The position numbers were made by a program, and so were the translations under genes. Positions 42,338-51,250 of a stretch of 64,000 bases of DNA are shown here, piece by piece. Within the stretch, counting starts at the first letter, position 1, and the number at the start of each line of letters is the position of its first letter. This DNA is from Pseudolysinimonas yzui (GTDB lineage: Bacteria; Actinomycetota; Actinomycetes; Actinomycetales; Microbacteriaceae). The notes beneath the pieces are model-generated. The model was not told the origin of the DNA and ran no database searches. It saw only the letters and a list, made by a program, of their open reading frames with translations. Location: positions 393,237 to 457,236 of the forward strand of contig NZ_BNAI01000001.1 in assembly GCF_014653215.1 (NCBI RefSeq), given 5' to 3'.

Positions 42338-43147
42338 ATGACTTCGAGCGGCCCGCGTCGTGAGGTGGGGTCGGGCCTCGTTCTCGAGGTCGTCGACCCG
42401 ACCGCGTTCGTGCTCGCGGTCGCCGTCGCGGAGGGCGTTCCGACGACGGTCGAGGCGCTGACCGTGCGGCTCGACGAGCAGCTCGTCGACGTCCGCGAGG
42501 CAACCGACTCCCACGGCACCCGGCTGCACCTGTTCGAAACCGGCCCCGGCATCCTGCGCATCGACTACGCCGCGACCGTCGTCGGTCGGGCGGCCCCGCA
42601 CCTCGTCGTCGAACGCGACCTGATCCGCTATCTGCGCCCCAGCCGCTACGTGCAATCCGACACCCTCACCGATCGGGCCCGCGACCTGTTCCCCGGGCTC
42701 GAAGGTCGTGGCCTGGTCGCCGCCGTCGAGGCGTGGGTGCACGCCAACCTCCGATACGACGGGGCGGCGACGAGCCCTACGGGGGGCGCCGTCGAGACCC
42801 TCCAGGTCGGAGCGGGCGTCTGCCGCGACTTCGCGAACGTGACGGCCGCGTTCCTCCGTGCGCTCGACGTGCCCGCGCGCCTCGTCTCGGTGTACGCCCC
42901 CGAGCTGGAGCCGCGCGACTTCCACGCCGTCGTCGAAGCCTGCATCGAGGGTCAGTGGGTCGTCGTCGACGCGACCCGGCTCGCCCCGCGCGCAGGCCTC
43001 GTGCGCATCGCCACCGGTCGCGACTCCGCCGACACGGCCTTCCTCACCAACACCCTCGCAGACGTGGAACTGCTCACGATCGACGTGCGCGCGACGAGCA
43101 GTGAATCCGTGGGCGACGCGCCCTCCGAGGTCGTGGTGCTCGGCTGA
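42338..43147 (+). CDS. Transglutaminase-like cysteine-protease-fold protein
   Basis: 269 aa. An N-terminal beta-sandwich-like region (about 1-125) precedes a transglutaminase-core domain with the triad Cys in GAGVCRDFANV, His in PRDFHAVVEA and Asp in VVVDATRLAP. The nucleophile context VCRDFA is typical of bacterial transglutaminase-like proteins, often peptidases rather than cross-linkers. Cytosolic; no signal peptide. It ends one base before the convergent lipoprotein. Confidence 0.86.
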   Translation: MTSSGPRREVGSGLVLEVVDPTAFVLAVAVAEGVPTTVEALTVRLDEQLVDVREATDSHGTRLHLFETGPGILRIDYAATVVGRAAPHLVVERDLIRYLRPSRYVQSDTLTDRARDLFPGLEGRGLVAAVEAWVHANLRYDGAATSPTGGAVETLQVGAGVCRDFANVTAAFLRALDVPARLVSVYAPELEPRDFHAVVEACIEGQWVVVDATRLAPRAGLVRIATGRDSADTAFLTNTLADVELLTIDVRATSSESVGDAPSEVVVLG

Positions 43148-43148
43148 A

Positions 43149-43748
43149 CTAGAGGGCGTCGAGTGCCGCGAGCGCTGCCTCGATGATCCCCGTCGGCTCC
43201 CCGGGCTCGAAGAACGCCTCCGACGAGAGGACGAGCCGATACCGGCCGTGGAACACGATCGCCGTGCCCACGTCGCCCTCGACCTCGAAATACGCCTCTT
43301 CGCCGTAGGTCGGCACCATCTGGCTCTCGGCGAACGCCTCGTTCTTCAGCTCGTCGATCTGGTCGGCGGAGTACGCGGCGACGGAGAGGTCGATCGTGCC
43401 GCCCCCCGACTCGCGCACCCACTGGCACACGACTCCGCCCGCGGCGAGGTCGTCGGCCGCAAGAGAGCCGGAGTCGGGGTCGAACGGGCCGACCAGCGCG
43501 AAGTTGGGGTCGAACGCGTACATCGTGTCGAGGTCGACGAGGTCGGTGCACTCGATGTCGAGCGCATCCGGCGTGTCGGACGCGCTCGGTGCGGGTTCGA
43601 CGGTCGGCGAGTCCGTGGGCGTCGCCGACGAGTCGGGCTGCTCGGGCTGCTCCGGGGCGTCGACACACGCGGCGAGCGTCAGCAGGGTGGCTGCGATGGC
43701 GAGCGACGCGGTCGCGCGCCGGATCAGGGGTGAGGATGCGGCGGGCAT
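43149..43748 (-). CDS. DUF3558-like lipoprotein
   Basis: 199 aa: signal peptide with lipobox TLLTLAAC, a Pro/Ser/Thr/Asp linker of about 35 residues, then a globular domain with [15 protein letters not shown] and [10 protein letters not shown]. The Cys...CxW arrangement mirrors the lipoprotein at 25923-26531 (ELCAD..., ITCVWGD), so they look like distant paralogues. GGAGG directly before the ATG. Function unknown. Confidence 0.7.
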   Translation of the reverse strand: MPAASSPLIRRATASLAIAATLLTLAACVDAPEQPEQPDSSATPTDSPTVEPAPSASDTPDALDIECTDLVDLDTMYAFDPNFALVGPFDPDSGSLAADDLAAGGVVCQWVRESGGGTIDLSVAAYSADQIDELKNEAFAESQMVPTYGEEAYFEVEGDVGTAIVFHGRYRLVLSSEAFFEPGEPTGIIEAALAALDAL

Positions 43749-43767
43749 GCCTCCATCTTGACCCGGC

Positions 43768-43773
43768 TACGAT
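43768..43773 (+). promoter_or_regulatory. Putative leaderless -10 box (TACGAT)
   Basis: Eight bases before the GTG at 43782; it supports that start for argS. Confidence 0.4.
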
Positions 43774-43781
43774 CGACCGTT

Positions 43782-45434
43782 GTGACCCCCGCCGAACTTT
43801 CCGCCACATTGCTCGAGTTGACCCGCTCGGTGGCGGGCGATCGCGCGGCTGAGATCGGCCCCGAGGACGTCACTCTCGAGCGGCCTCGCAACCGCGACCA
43901 CGGCGACTGGGCGTCGAACGTCGCCATGAAGCTCGGCAAGCGGCTCGGGCTCGACCCGCGCGCCTTCGCCACCGAACTCGCGACGGCCCTCGCGGCGACC
44001 GACGGCATCGCCGCCGTCGATGTCGCCGGGCCGGGCTTTCTCAACATCACCCTCGATGCCGCCGCCGCCGGTGCGCTCGCGAAGTCGATCGTCGAGCAGG
44101 GGGAGCGCTACGGCGAAGGCGACCTCTATCCCGGGGTGACCATCAACCTGGAGTTCGTCTCCGCGAACCCCACCGGGCCGATCCATCTGGGCGGAACCCG
44201 GTGGGCCGCCGTCGGCGACAGCCTCGCCCGGCTGTTCTCCGCGCAGGGCGCGCTCGTGACCCGGGAGTACTACTTCAACGATCACGGCGCGCAGATCGAC
44301 CGGTTCGCCCGCAGCCTCCTGGCTGCTCACCTCGGCCGGCCGACCCCGGAAGACGGCTACGGCGGCGACTACATCCTCGACATCGCCGCGCGCGTCGAGG
44401 CCGCGTACGACGGCGACCTCTCGGCGCTGCGCCCCGAGGAGGCCGAGGACGTGTTCCGCACCGTCGGGGTCGAGCTGATGTTCGGCGACATCAAGGCGAG
44501 CCTTCACGACTTCGGCGTCGACTTCGACGTGTACTTCCACGAGGACTCGTTGCACGAGTCCGGCGCGGTGGAGCGGGCCGTCGCCCGCCTGCGGGAACTC
44601 GGCCACATCTATGAGGCCGACGGCGCCATCTGGCTGCGCACGACGGAGTTCGGCGACGACAAAGACCGGGTCGTCATCAAGAGCGACGGTGAGGGCGCCT
44701 ACATCTCCGGCGATCTCGCGTACTACCTGAACAAGCGCGAGCGCGGCTTCGAGCGCAACCTCATCATGCTCGGCGCCGATCACCACGGCTACGTCAAACG
44801 TCTGATGGCGATGACCGCCGCGTTCGGCGACGAACCGTACGTCAACCTCGAGATCCTCATCGGTCAGATGGTCAACCTGCTGCGCGACGGCGAAGCCCTG
44901 CGGATGTCGAAGCGCGCCGGCACGGTCGTCACGATGGAAGACCTCGTCGAGGCCGTGGGCGTCGACGCCGCCCGGTACGCGCTGGTGCGCAGTTCCGCCG
45001 ACTCCGCGCTCGACATCGACCTCGGCCTGCTCACCAAGCGCACCAACGACAACCCCGTCTTCTACGTGCAGTACGCCCACGCGCGCACCAAGGCGGTGGC
45101 GCGCAACGCCGCCGAGGCGGGCGTGACGCGGGATGCCTTCGACGCGAGCCTGTTGACGCACGAGACCGAGAGCATCCTGCTCGCCGCGCTCGCCGATTTC
45201 CCGCGCGTCGTGCGGCAGGCCGCCGAGCTGCGGGAGCCGCACCGGGTCGCGCGCTACCTCGAAGACCTCGCCGGGTCGTATCACCGGTGGTACGACGCCT
45301 GCCGGGTGAGTCCGTTCGGCGACGAGGAGATCACCGACCTGCACCGCACCCGGCTGTGGCTGAACGATGCCACCGGCCAGGTGCTGCGCAACGGCCTGGG
45401 TCTGCTCGGCGTGAGCGCTCCGGAACGGATGTAG
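43782..45434 (+). CDS. argS: Arginyl-tRNA synthetase
   Basis: Charges tRNA-Arg in the cytosol. 550 aa: N-terminal Add1-type domain, class I HIGH variant PTGPIHLGG near 125, KMSKS variant LRMSKRAGT, and DALR anticodon-binding domain to the C-terminus ([16 protein letters not shown]-like segment, then [18 protein letters not shown]). Start GTG at 43782 gives the standard length; a TTG 24 bases earlier is inside the promoter. It heads the run of aspartate-family and termination genes; DUF2993 follows without gap. Confidence 0.95.
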   Translation: MTPAELSATLLELTRSVAGDRAAEIGPEDVTLERPRNRDHGDWASNVAMKLGKRLGLDPRAFATELATALAATDGIAAVDVAGPGFLNITLDAAAAGALAKSIVEQGERYGEGDLYPGVTINLEFVSANPTGPIHLGGTRWAAVGDSLARLFSAQGALVTREYYFNDHGAQIDRFARSLLAAHLGRPTPEDGYGGDYILDIAARVEAAYDGDLSALRPEEAEDVFRTVGVELMFGDIKASLHDFGVDFDVYFHEDSLHESGAVERAVARLRELGHIYEADGAIWLRTTEFGDDKDRVVIKSDGEGAYISGDLAYYLNKRERGFERNLIMLGADHHGYVKRLMAMTAAFGDEPYVNLEILIGQMVNLLRDGEALRMSKRAGTVVTMEDLVEAVGVDAARYALVRSSADSALDIDLGLLTKRTNDNPVFYVQYAHARTKAVARNAAEAGVTRDAFDASLLTHETESILLAALADFPRVVRQAAELREPHRVARYLEDLAGSYHRWYDACRVSPFGDEEITDLHRTRLWLNDATGQVLRNGLGLLGVSAPERM

Positions 45435-46274
45435 ATGAGCACCGAGGTTCTTCCGCTCGAGCCCGCCGAGCCGGCGCAGTCGGAGCCGGCGGCTCCGCAA
45501 CCGCCGCGCCGCCGCCGCGGACCGATCATCGCGCTCATCGTCGTCGCGTCGGTGCTCGTGCTCGGCGTCATCGCCTTTGTCGTCGCCGAGGCGTTGGCGA
45601 AGGACTACGCGCGCGACTACGTGCGCGAGAAGGTGATCGCCGTGCTCGGCTTGTCCGACGACGCCGAGGTGGATGTCGACCTGGGGGCCGGCTCGATCAT
45701 CGTGCAGGCGCTCGCCGGGCGCGTCGACACCGTCGACGTCGACGTTCCGGAGGTCGCCTTCGGCGAGCTGTCGGGTGCCGTGCGGTTCCACGCAGAAGGG
45801 GTGCCGCTCGACGACACGGCGCCGGTCGACGTGCTGCGCATCGACTTCGCGATCGGCGCCGACGATCTCGCCGCGCTCGGGCAGGGCGACGACGCCTCGA
45901 CGGCGCCGAGTTTCGAGTTCGCCGATGGGGAGGTCACGCTGACGTCCGAGTTCTCGCTGTTCGGTGTGACGGTTCCGCTCGGGGTGTCTCTCGAGCCGTC
46001 CGCGACCGACGGCGCGCTGGTGCTGACCCCGACCAGCGTGACGATCGGCAGCGAGACCTTCGAAGCCGGATCGGACGACGACTCGTTCCTCGGCTCGCTC
46101 GTCGCGGGCCTTCTGCAGCCGCAGACGCTGTGCATCGCGTCGAGCGTTCCCCAGGCGCTCGTGCTCGCCGACGCGACGATCGACGATGCCGAACTCGTTC
46201 TGGCCTTCCGGGGCGACGGTGCCGCGTTCGGCGGACCCGAGCTGTCGACGCCGGGCACCTGCCCCGCGGCCTGA
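45435..46274 (+). CDS. DUF2993 (LmeA-like) membrane-anchored protein
   Basis: 279 aa. A cytosolic Pro-rich N-terminus (EPAAPQPPRRRRGP) and one transmembrane helix (IIALIVVASVLVLGVIAFVV) precede an extracytoplasmic DUF2993 domain. This family includes mycobacterial LmeA, a phospholipid-binding factor in lipomannan biosynthesis. Two halves show repeated DVDLGAGSIIVQALAGRVDTVDVDV-type strands (positions 45670-45750). It begins on the base after the argS stop, an insertion in the usual argS-lysA order. Confidence 0.82.
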   Translation: MSTEVLPLEPAEPAQSEPAAPQPPRRRRGPIIALIVVASVLVLGVIAFVVAEALAKDYARDYVREKVIAVLGLSDDAEVDVDLGAGSIIVQALAGRVDTVDVDVPEVAFGELSGAVRFHAEGVPLDDTAPVDVLRIDFAIGADDLAALGQGDDASTAPSFEFADGEVTLTSEFSLFGVTVPLGVSLEPSATDGALVLTPTSVTIGSETFEAGSDDDSFLGSLVAGLLQPQTLCIASSVPQALVLADATIDDAELVLAFRGDGAAFGGPELSTPGTCPAA

Positions 46275-46279
46275 GTTCT

Positions 46280-46296
46280 CGCCCGGCCCGCGGGCG
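46280..46296 (+). terminator. Hairpin after the DUF2993 gene
   Basis: CGCCCG-GCCCG-CGGGCG, six bases past the stop; followed by a TAGACT -10-like box (46300-46305) that would start the lysA transcript. No T-run. Confidence 0.45.
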
Positions 46297-46311
46297 GAAT
46301 AGACTGGCGCG

Positions 46312-46335
46312 GGCTTCAGGGACCAAGCCGGGTCC
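46312..46335 (+). promoter_or_regulatory. Two mutually exclusive hairpins in the lysA leader
   Basis: GGCTT/AAGCC (46312-46329) and GGACC/GGTCC (46320-46335) overlap, so only one can form at once. They fall within the roughly 55-base leader predicted from the TAGACT box. Arms are short; attenuator function is speculative. Confidence 0.3.
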
Positions 46336-46366
46336 GCTCGCCTCACATCCGATCCCTTCTTCTCAT

Positions 46367-47767
46367 GTGAGCGTCCTCTTGACCGCCTCCCCTCTCGCAC
46401 CCGGTTGGCTCGCCCATCCGGAAGATGCGAACGCCCTCGCGCCCACCGTCTGGCCCGCCTCGGCGACGCGCGACGCCGCGGGCGCGATCCGCGTCGCGGG
46501 GGCGTCGTTGACCGACCTCGCCGCCGAGTTCGGCACCCCGCTCTACGTCGTCGACGAGGCCGAGGTGCGCCACCGCGCGGTCGCGGTGCGCGACGCTTTC
46601 GACCGGGCGTTCGCCGCCGTCGGCTCGAGCGCGCACGTCTACTACGCCGGTAAGGCGTTCCTCTGCACGACGGTTGCCCGCTGGGTCGTCGAGGAGGGGC
46701 TGCGCATCGACGTGGCGAGCGGCGGCGAACTGGCCGTCGCGCTCGCCGCCGGGGTCGACGCCTCTGTGCTGGGCTTCCACGGCAACAACAAGAGCCTCGC
46801 CGAGATCGACCGTGCGGTCGACCTCGGCGTGGGCGCGATCGTTCTCGACAGCGTCGTCGAGATCGATCGCGTTGCCGCCGCCGCCGAGCGCCACGGGCGC
46901 GTGCAGGCGGTGCGACTGCGCATCAACTCCGGCGTGCACGCCTCGACGCACGAGTATCTGGCGACCGCGCGCGAGGATCAGAAGTTCGGCATCCCGCTCG
47001 CCGACGCCCCCGGCGTCGTCGCCGCGATCCGCACGCATCCGTCGCTTCGGTTCCTCGGGCTGCATTCGCACATCGGGTCGCAGATCTTCGAATCGGCCGG
47101 TTTCGCCGAAGCCGCACGGCGGTTGCTGGCGGTGCACGCCGAGCTGCTCGCCGGGGGAGAGGTGCCCGAACTCAACCTCGGCGGCGGGTTCGGCATCGCC
47201 TACACGAGCGCCGACGTGGTGACGCCGATCGAGCAGATCGCCGCCGACTTCGCCCGCGTCGTGTCGACCGAGTGCGAGGCCCTGGGCATCCCGGTGCCGG
47301 TCGTCGCGATCGAGCCGGGCCGCGTCATCGTCGGCCCGTCGACGGTCACGCTCTACGAGGTCGGCACCACGAAGGATGTCGTCGTCGATGGCGCGGACGT
47401 GCGCAAGTACGTCAGCGTCGACGGCGGCATGAGCGACAACATCCGGCCCGCCCTCTACGGCGCCGACTACACGGTGCGCCTCGCGAACCGCACGTCGGAT
47501 GCCGACCCCGCCCTGGTGCGGATCGCCGGCAAGCACTGCGAGTCGGGCGACATCGTCGTGCACGCCGACTACCTGCCGGGCGACGTGACCCCGGGCGATC
47601 TCGTGGCCGTACCCGCGACCGGCGCCTACTGCTGGTCGCTCGCCAGCAACTACAACTACCTCGGCCGCCCCGCCGTCGTCGCCGTGCGCGACGGCGCCGC
47701 GCGGGTCATCGTGCGCCGCGAGACCGAGGCCGACCTGCTTTCCCGTGACGTGGGAGTGACCGCATGA
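46367..47767 (+). CDS. lysA: Diaminopimelate decarboxylase
   Basis: Last step of lysine synthesis: meso-diaminopimelate to lysine, PLP-dependent. 466 aa with the PLP lysine in YYAGKAFLC, DVASGGEL, HGNNKS, HSHIGSQI, NLGGGFGIAYT, EPGRVIVG, and active-site Cys/Glu in KHCESGD. Start is uncertain: GTG 46367 (used) and TTG 46379 both lack a Shine-Dalgarno. It heads the lysA-hom-thrC-thrB operon; hom overlaps its stop (ATGA). Confidence 0.93.
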   Translation: MSVLLTASPLAPGWLAHPEDANALAPTVWPASATRDAAGAIRVAGASLTDLAAEFGTPLYVVDEAEVRHRAVAVRDAFDRAFAAVGSSAHVYYAGKAFLCTTVARWVVEEGLRIDVASGGELAVALAAGVDASVLGFHGNNKSLAEIDRAVDLGVGAIVLDSVVEIDRVAAAAERHGRVQAVRLRINSGVHASTHEYLATAREDQKFGIPLADAPGVVAAIRTHPSLRFLGLHSHIGSQIFESAGFAEAARRLLAVHAELLAGGEVPELNLGGGFGIAYTSADVVTPIEQIAADFARVVSTECEALGIPVPVVAIEPGRVIVGPSTVTLYEVGTTKDVVVDGADVRKYVSVDGGMSDNIRPALYGADYTVRLANRTSDADPALVRIAGKHCESGDIVVHADYLPGDVTPGDLVAVPATGAYCWSLASNYNYLGRPAVVAVRDGAARVIVRRETEADLLSRDVGVTA

Positions 47768-49077
47768 TCGAGTACCGCAACCTCCGCATCGCCCTGCTCG
47801 GTGCGGGCTCGGTCGGCGCCCAGGTGGCGTCGCTGCTGCTCGAGCACGGCGCCGAGCTGAGCGAGCGCGTGGGCGCGGGCCTCGAGCTGGTCGGGGTGGC
47901 GGTGCGCGATCTCGACGCGCCGCGCTCCGCCGAGATCCCCCCGCACCTGCTCACCACCGATGCCCGCTCGCTGATCCTCGGCGCCGACATCGTCATCGAA
48001 CTCATGGGCGGGCTCGAGCCCGCGCGCGAATACCTCGAGCTCGCCCTCAACTCGGGCGCCGACGTCATCACCGCCAACAAGGCGCTGCTCGCCACCTACG
48101 GCCCCGAGCTGTTCGAGATCGCCGAACAGGTCGGCGCGCAGCTCTACTACGAGGCGGCCGTCGGCGGCGCCATCCCGATCATCCGGCCGCTGCGCGACAG
48201 CCTCGCCGGCGACCGCGTGCTGCGCATCCTCGGCATCGTCAACGGCACGACCAACTACATCCTCGACCGCATGGACACCGAGGGCGACAGCCTCGAGGAG
48301 GTGCTCGCCGACGCGCAGCGGCTCGGTTACGCCGAAGCCGACCCGACTGCGGATGTCGAGGGTTACGACGCGGCGCAGAAGGCCGCGATCCTCGCGAGCC
48401 TCGCCTTCCACACCACCGTGCCGCTCGAGGCGGTCTACCGCGAAGGCATCCTGGCCATCACCACCGAGCAGGTCGCCGCCGCGCGCAAGGCCGGCTTCGT
48501 CGTGAAGCTGCTCGCGGTGTGCGAGCGCGTCGTCGACCCGGAGTCGGGGGTCGAAGGGGTGAGCGCCCGCGTGCATCCCGCTCTCGTGCCGATCGACCAC
48601 CCGCTGGCGGCCGTGCACGGCGCCAACAACGCGGTGTTCCTCGAGGCCGAGGCCGCCGGAAGCCTGATGTTCTACGGCGCCGGAGCGGGCGGGATGCAGA
48701 CCGCCTCCGCCGTGCTCGGCGACGTCGTCTCGGCCGCCCGCCGCCACGTCATCGGCGGACCCGGGGTCGCCGAGTCGACGCAGGCGAACCTGCCGGTGCT
48801 GCCCATCTCGAGCGTGCGCACCCGCTACCGCATCACCCTCGAGGTCGCCGACAAACCCGGAGTGCTCGCCGCCATCGCGACCCTCTTCGCCGAGCACGGC
48901 GTCTCGGTCGAAGCCGTGCAGCAGGACGCCCGGCCGGATGGGGCCTCGCCCACCGCTACCCTGGTGATCGGCACTCATGAGGCCACCGAGGCTGCGCTCG
49001 CCGCAACCGTCTCGGCCCTCGAATCCACCGACGTCGTGAGCGCGGTGTCGAGCGTGCTGAGAGTAGAAGGACTGTAG
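47764..49077 (+). CDS. hom: Homoserine dehydrogenase
   Basis: NAD(P)H reduction of aspartate semialdehyde to homoserine, branch point to threonine and methionine. 437 aa: Rossmann start [23 protein letters not shown], catalytic-domain signature [32 protein letters not shown] (48170-48255), and a C-terminal ACT domain ([18 protein letters not shown]) that normally senses threonine. Its product feeds thrB here and metX at 18 kb. Confidence 0.95.
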   Translation: MIEYRNLRIALLGAGSVGAQVASLLLEHGAELSERVGAGLELVGVAVRDLDAPRSAEIPPHLLTTDARSLILGADIVIELMGGLEPAREYLELALNSGADVITANKALLATYGPELFEIAEQVGAQLYYEAAVGGAIPIIRPLRDSLAGDRVLRILGIVNGTTNYILDRMDTEGDSLEEVLADAQRLGYAEADPTADVEGYDAAQKAAILASLAFHTTVPLEAVYREGILAITTEQVAAARKAGFVVKLLAVCERVVDPESGVEGVSARVHPALVPIDHPLAAVHGANNAVFLEAEAAGSLMFYGAGAGGMQTASAVLGDVVSAARRHVIGGPGVAESTQANLPVLPISSVRTRYRITLEVADKPGVLAAIATLFAEHGVSVEAVQQDARPDGASPTATLVIGTHEATEAALAATVSALESTDVVSAVSSVLRVEGL

Positions 49078-49079
49078 TC

Positions 49080-50159
49080 ATGGCCCACCTGTGGCGTGGA
49101 GTGCTCCACGAATTCCGCGACCGACTCGACGTGACCGACGCGACGCCGATCGTCACCCTCGGCGAGGGCGGCACCCCGCTCATCGCCGCCCCGGCGCTCT
49201 CCGACCGCACGGGCGCGAAGGTGTGGGTCAAGTACGAGGGCATGAACCCGACCGGCTCCTTCAAGGACCGCGGCATGACGATGGCCGTCACCAAGGCGAA
49301 GGAGCACGGTGCGCAAGCCGTCATCTGCGCCTCCACCGGCAACACGTCGGCGTCGGCCGCCGCCTACGCCACGTACGGCGGGCTGACCGCCGCGGTGCTC
49401 GTGCCCGACGGCAAGATCGCGATGGGCAAGCTCGCCCAGGCGATCGCCCACGGCGCCGAGCTGCTGCAGGTGCGGGGCAACTTCGACGACTGCCTCGACA
49501 TCGCCCGGGAACTCGCCGCGAACTACCCGGTGCACCTGGTCAACTCGGTCAACAACGACCGCATCGAGGGCCAGAAGACGGCGGCCTTCGAAGTCGTCGA
49601 GGTGCTCGGCGACGCCCCCGACTTCCACTTCATCCCGGTCGGCAACGCCGGCAACTACACCGCGTACACCCGCGGCTACTCCGAAGACCTCGCCGCGGGC
49701 CGGGTCACCAAGCTGCCGCGGATGTTCGGCTTCCAGGCGTCGGGCTCCGCTCCGCTCGTCCGGGGTGAGATCGTCAAAGACCCCGAGACGATCGCCAGCG
49801 CGATCCGCATCGGCAACCCCGCGTCGTGGGAGCTCGCGCTCGCCGCCCGCGAGCTGACCGACGGCTACTTCGGCGCGATCGACGACGACGTCATCCTCGA
49901 TGCGCACCGCATCCTGTCGCGGGATGTCGGCGTCTTCGTCGAGCCCGCATCGGCGATCAGTGTCGCCGGGCTGCTCGAACGGGCCGAGGCCGGGGAGATC
50001 CCGAAGGGTGCCACCGTCGTGCTCACCGTCACCGGCCACGGGCTGAAGGATCCGCAGTGGGCGCTCAAGACCGCCGACGGGGGCGAGGTCGCGCCGACCA
50101 AGGTGGCGGTGGATGTCGCCGAGGTCGCGAGCGTTCTCGGCCTGAAGAAGTCTTCATGA
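49080..50159 (+). CDS. thrC: Threonine synthase
   Basis: PLP enzyme turning O-phosphohomoserine into threonine. 359 aa with PLP lysine in [35 protein letters not shown] and [11 protein letters not shown]. The actinobacterial short form. ATG is two bases after the hom stop; its own stop overlaps the thrB ATG (ATGA). Confidence 0.95.
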   Translation: MAHLWRGVLHEFRDRLDVTDATPIVTLGEGGTPLIAAPALSDRTGAKVWVKYEGMNPTGSFKDRGMTMAVTKAKEHGAQAVICASTGNTSASAAAYATYGGLTAAVLVPDGKIAMGKLAQAIAHGAELLQVRGNFDDCLDIARELAANYPVHLVNSVNNDRIEGQKTAAFEVVEVLGDAPDFHFIPVGNAGNYTAYTRGYSEDLAAGRVTKLPRMFGFQASGSAPLVRGEIVKDPETIASAIRIGNPASWELALAARELTDGYFGAIDDDVILDAHRILSRDVGVFVEPASAISVAGLLERAEAGEIPKGATVVLTVTGHGLKDPQWALKTADGGEVAPTKVAVDVAEVASVLGLKKSS

Positions 50160-51100
50160 CGACCGTTCCGGTGGGTCGCAGCGTCGCGGTGAAGGTTCCC
50201 GCGACGACCGCCAACCTCGGCCCCGGGTTCGACACCCTGGGGCTGGCGCTCTCGCTGTACGACGAACTGGTGTTCACCACCCGGGCCCAGCCCGGCGCCA
50301 CGATCGAGGTGCACGGGGTCGGCGCGGGCGAGGTGCCGACCGATTCGTCGAGCCTCGTCATCCGGGCCGCCGCGCACACCTTCGCCCACTACGGCGTCGA
50401 GATGCCCGGTCTCGATGTCGTCGCGCACAACGGCATCCCGCACGGCCGCGGCCTGGGATCGTCGGGAGCCGCGATCGTCGCCGGCATCATGGCCGCGAAG
50501 GGCCTGCTCGAGGGGATCGTCGAGATCGACGCCGAGGGACTCCTGGCGCGGGCGACCGAGCTGGAGGGGCATCCCGACAACGTCGCCCCCGCCCTCTTCG
50601 GCGGGCTCACCATCGCCTGGATGACGCCCGAGGGTCCGCGGCACAAGAAGCTCATCGTGCACCGCGGGGTCTCGCCCTTCGTCGCCGTCCCGCGCGAATC
50701 GGTGATGTCGACCGCCCTCGCCCGCAGCCTGCAGCCGGAGTCGGTGCCGCACGAGGACGCCATCTTCAACGTGTCCCGCTCGGCGCTGCTCATCGCGGCG
50801 CTCATCCAGAGCCCCGAACTGCTGCTCGCGGCCACGGAAGACAAGCTCCACCAGAGCTATCGGGCGAGCGCGATGCCCGAGACGGATGCCCTCATCCAGG
50901 TGCTGCGCGCACACGGCCTCGCCGCGGTGGTGTCCGGGGCCGGACCCTCGATCCTCGTGCTCGGGAGCGACCCCGCGCAGCGGCTCGTCGCGGCGGATCT
51001 CATCGAGAAGTCGTCGACCACGGCGTGGGACTGCCTGCTGCTCGCCGTCGATTTCAAGGGTGCTACAGTGGTACCGCACTCCACCGAGGCCGTGGCCTAG
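50156..51100 (+). CDS. thrB: Homoserine kinase
   Basis: GHMP kinase phosphorylating homoserine, supplying ThrC. 314 aa; [15 protein letters not shown] at the N-terminus, ATP loop [16 protein letters not shown], and the C-terminal [11 protein letters not shown]. Encoded after thrC, so pathway order is reversed within the operon, as usual in actinobacteria. Last gene before the rho leader. Confidence 0.95.
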   Translation: MTTVPVGRSVAVKVPATTANLGPGFDTLGLALSLYDELVFTTRAQPGATIEVHGVGAGEVPTDSSSLVIRAAAHTFAHYGVEMPGLDVVAHNGIPHGRGLGSSGAAIVAGIMAAKGLLEGIVEIDAEGLLARATELEGHPDNVAPALFGGLTIAWMTPEGPRHKKLIVHRGVSPFVAVPRESVMSTALARSLQPESVPHEDAIFNVSRSALLIAALIQSPELLLAATEDKLHQSYRASAMPETDALIQVLRAHGLAAVVSGAGPSILVLGSDPAQRLVAADLIEKSSTTAWDCLLLAVDFKGATVVPHSTEAVA

Positions 51101-51123
51101 CCCAACACAGAGCTCGCCCCCTT

Positions 51124-51155
51124 CTGAAGAAGTGCACTCCCATCAGGTTCTTCAG
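51124..51155 (+). promoter_or_regulatory. Stem-loop in the thrB-rho leader
   Basis: Perfect eight-base arms CTGAAGAA/TTCTTCAG around a 16-base loop (51132-51147). Could be a terminator for the thr operon or a rho leader control element. Confidence 0.5.
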
Positions 51156-51210
51156 TCCTCCTCTCGCGCACCTCATCCGAGGTCATTCGAGCGGTCCCGA
51201 AGAACCGAAC

Positions 51211-51232
51211 CCCGGGACGTTCTGTGCCCGGG
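51211..51232 (+). promoter_or_regulatory. CCCGGG hairpin just before the rho ribosome-binding site
   Basis: CCCGGG-acgttctgtg-CCCGGG, ending two bases before the GAAAGGA Shine-Dalgarno of rho. Positioned to alter ribosome access. Confidence 0.45.
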
Positions 51233-51250
51233 TCGAAAGGAACACACCCC

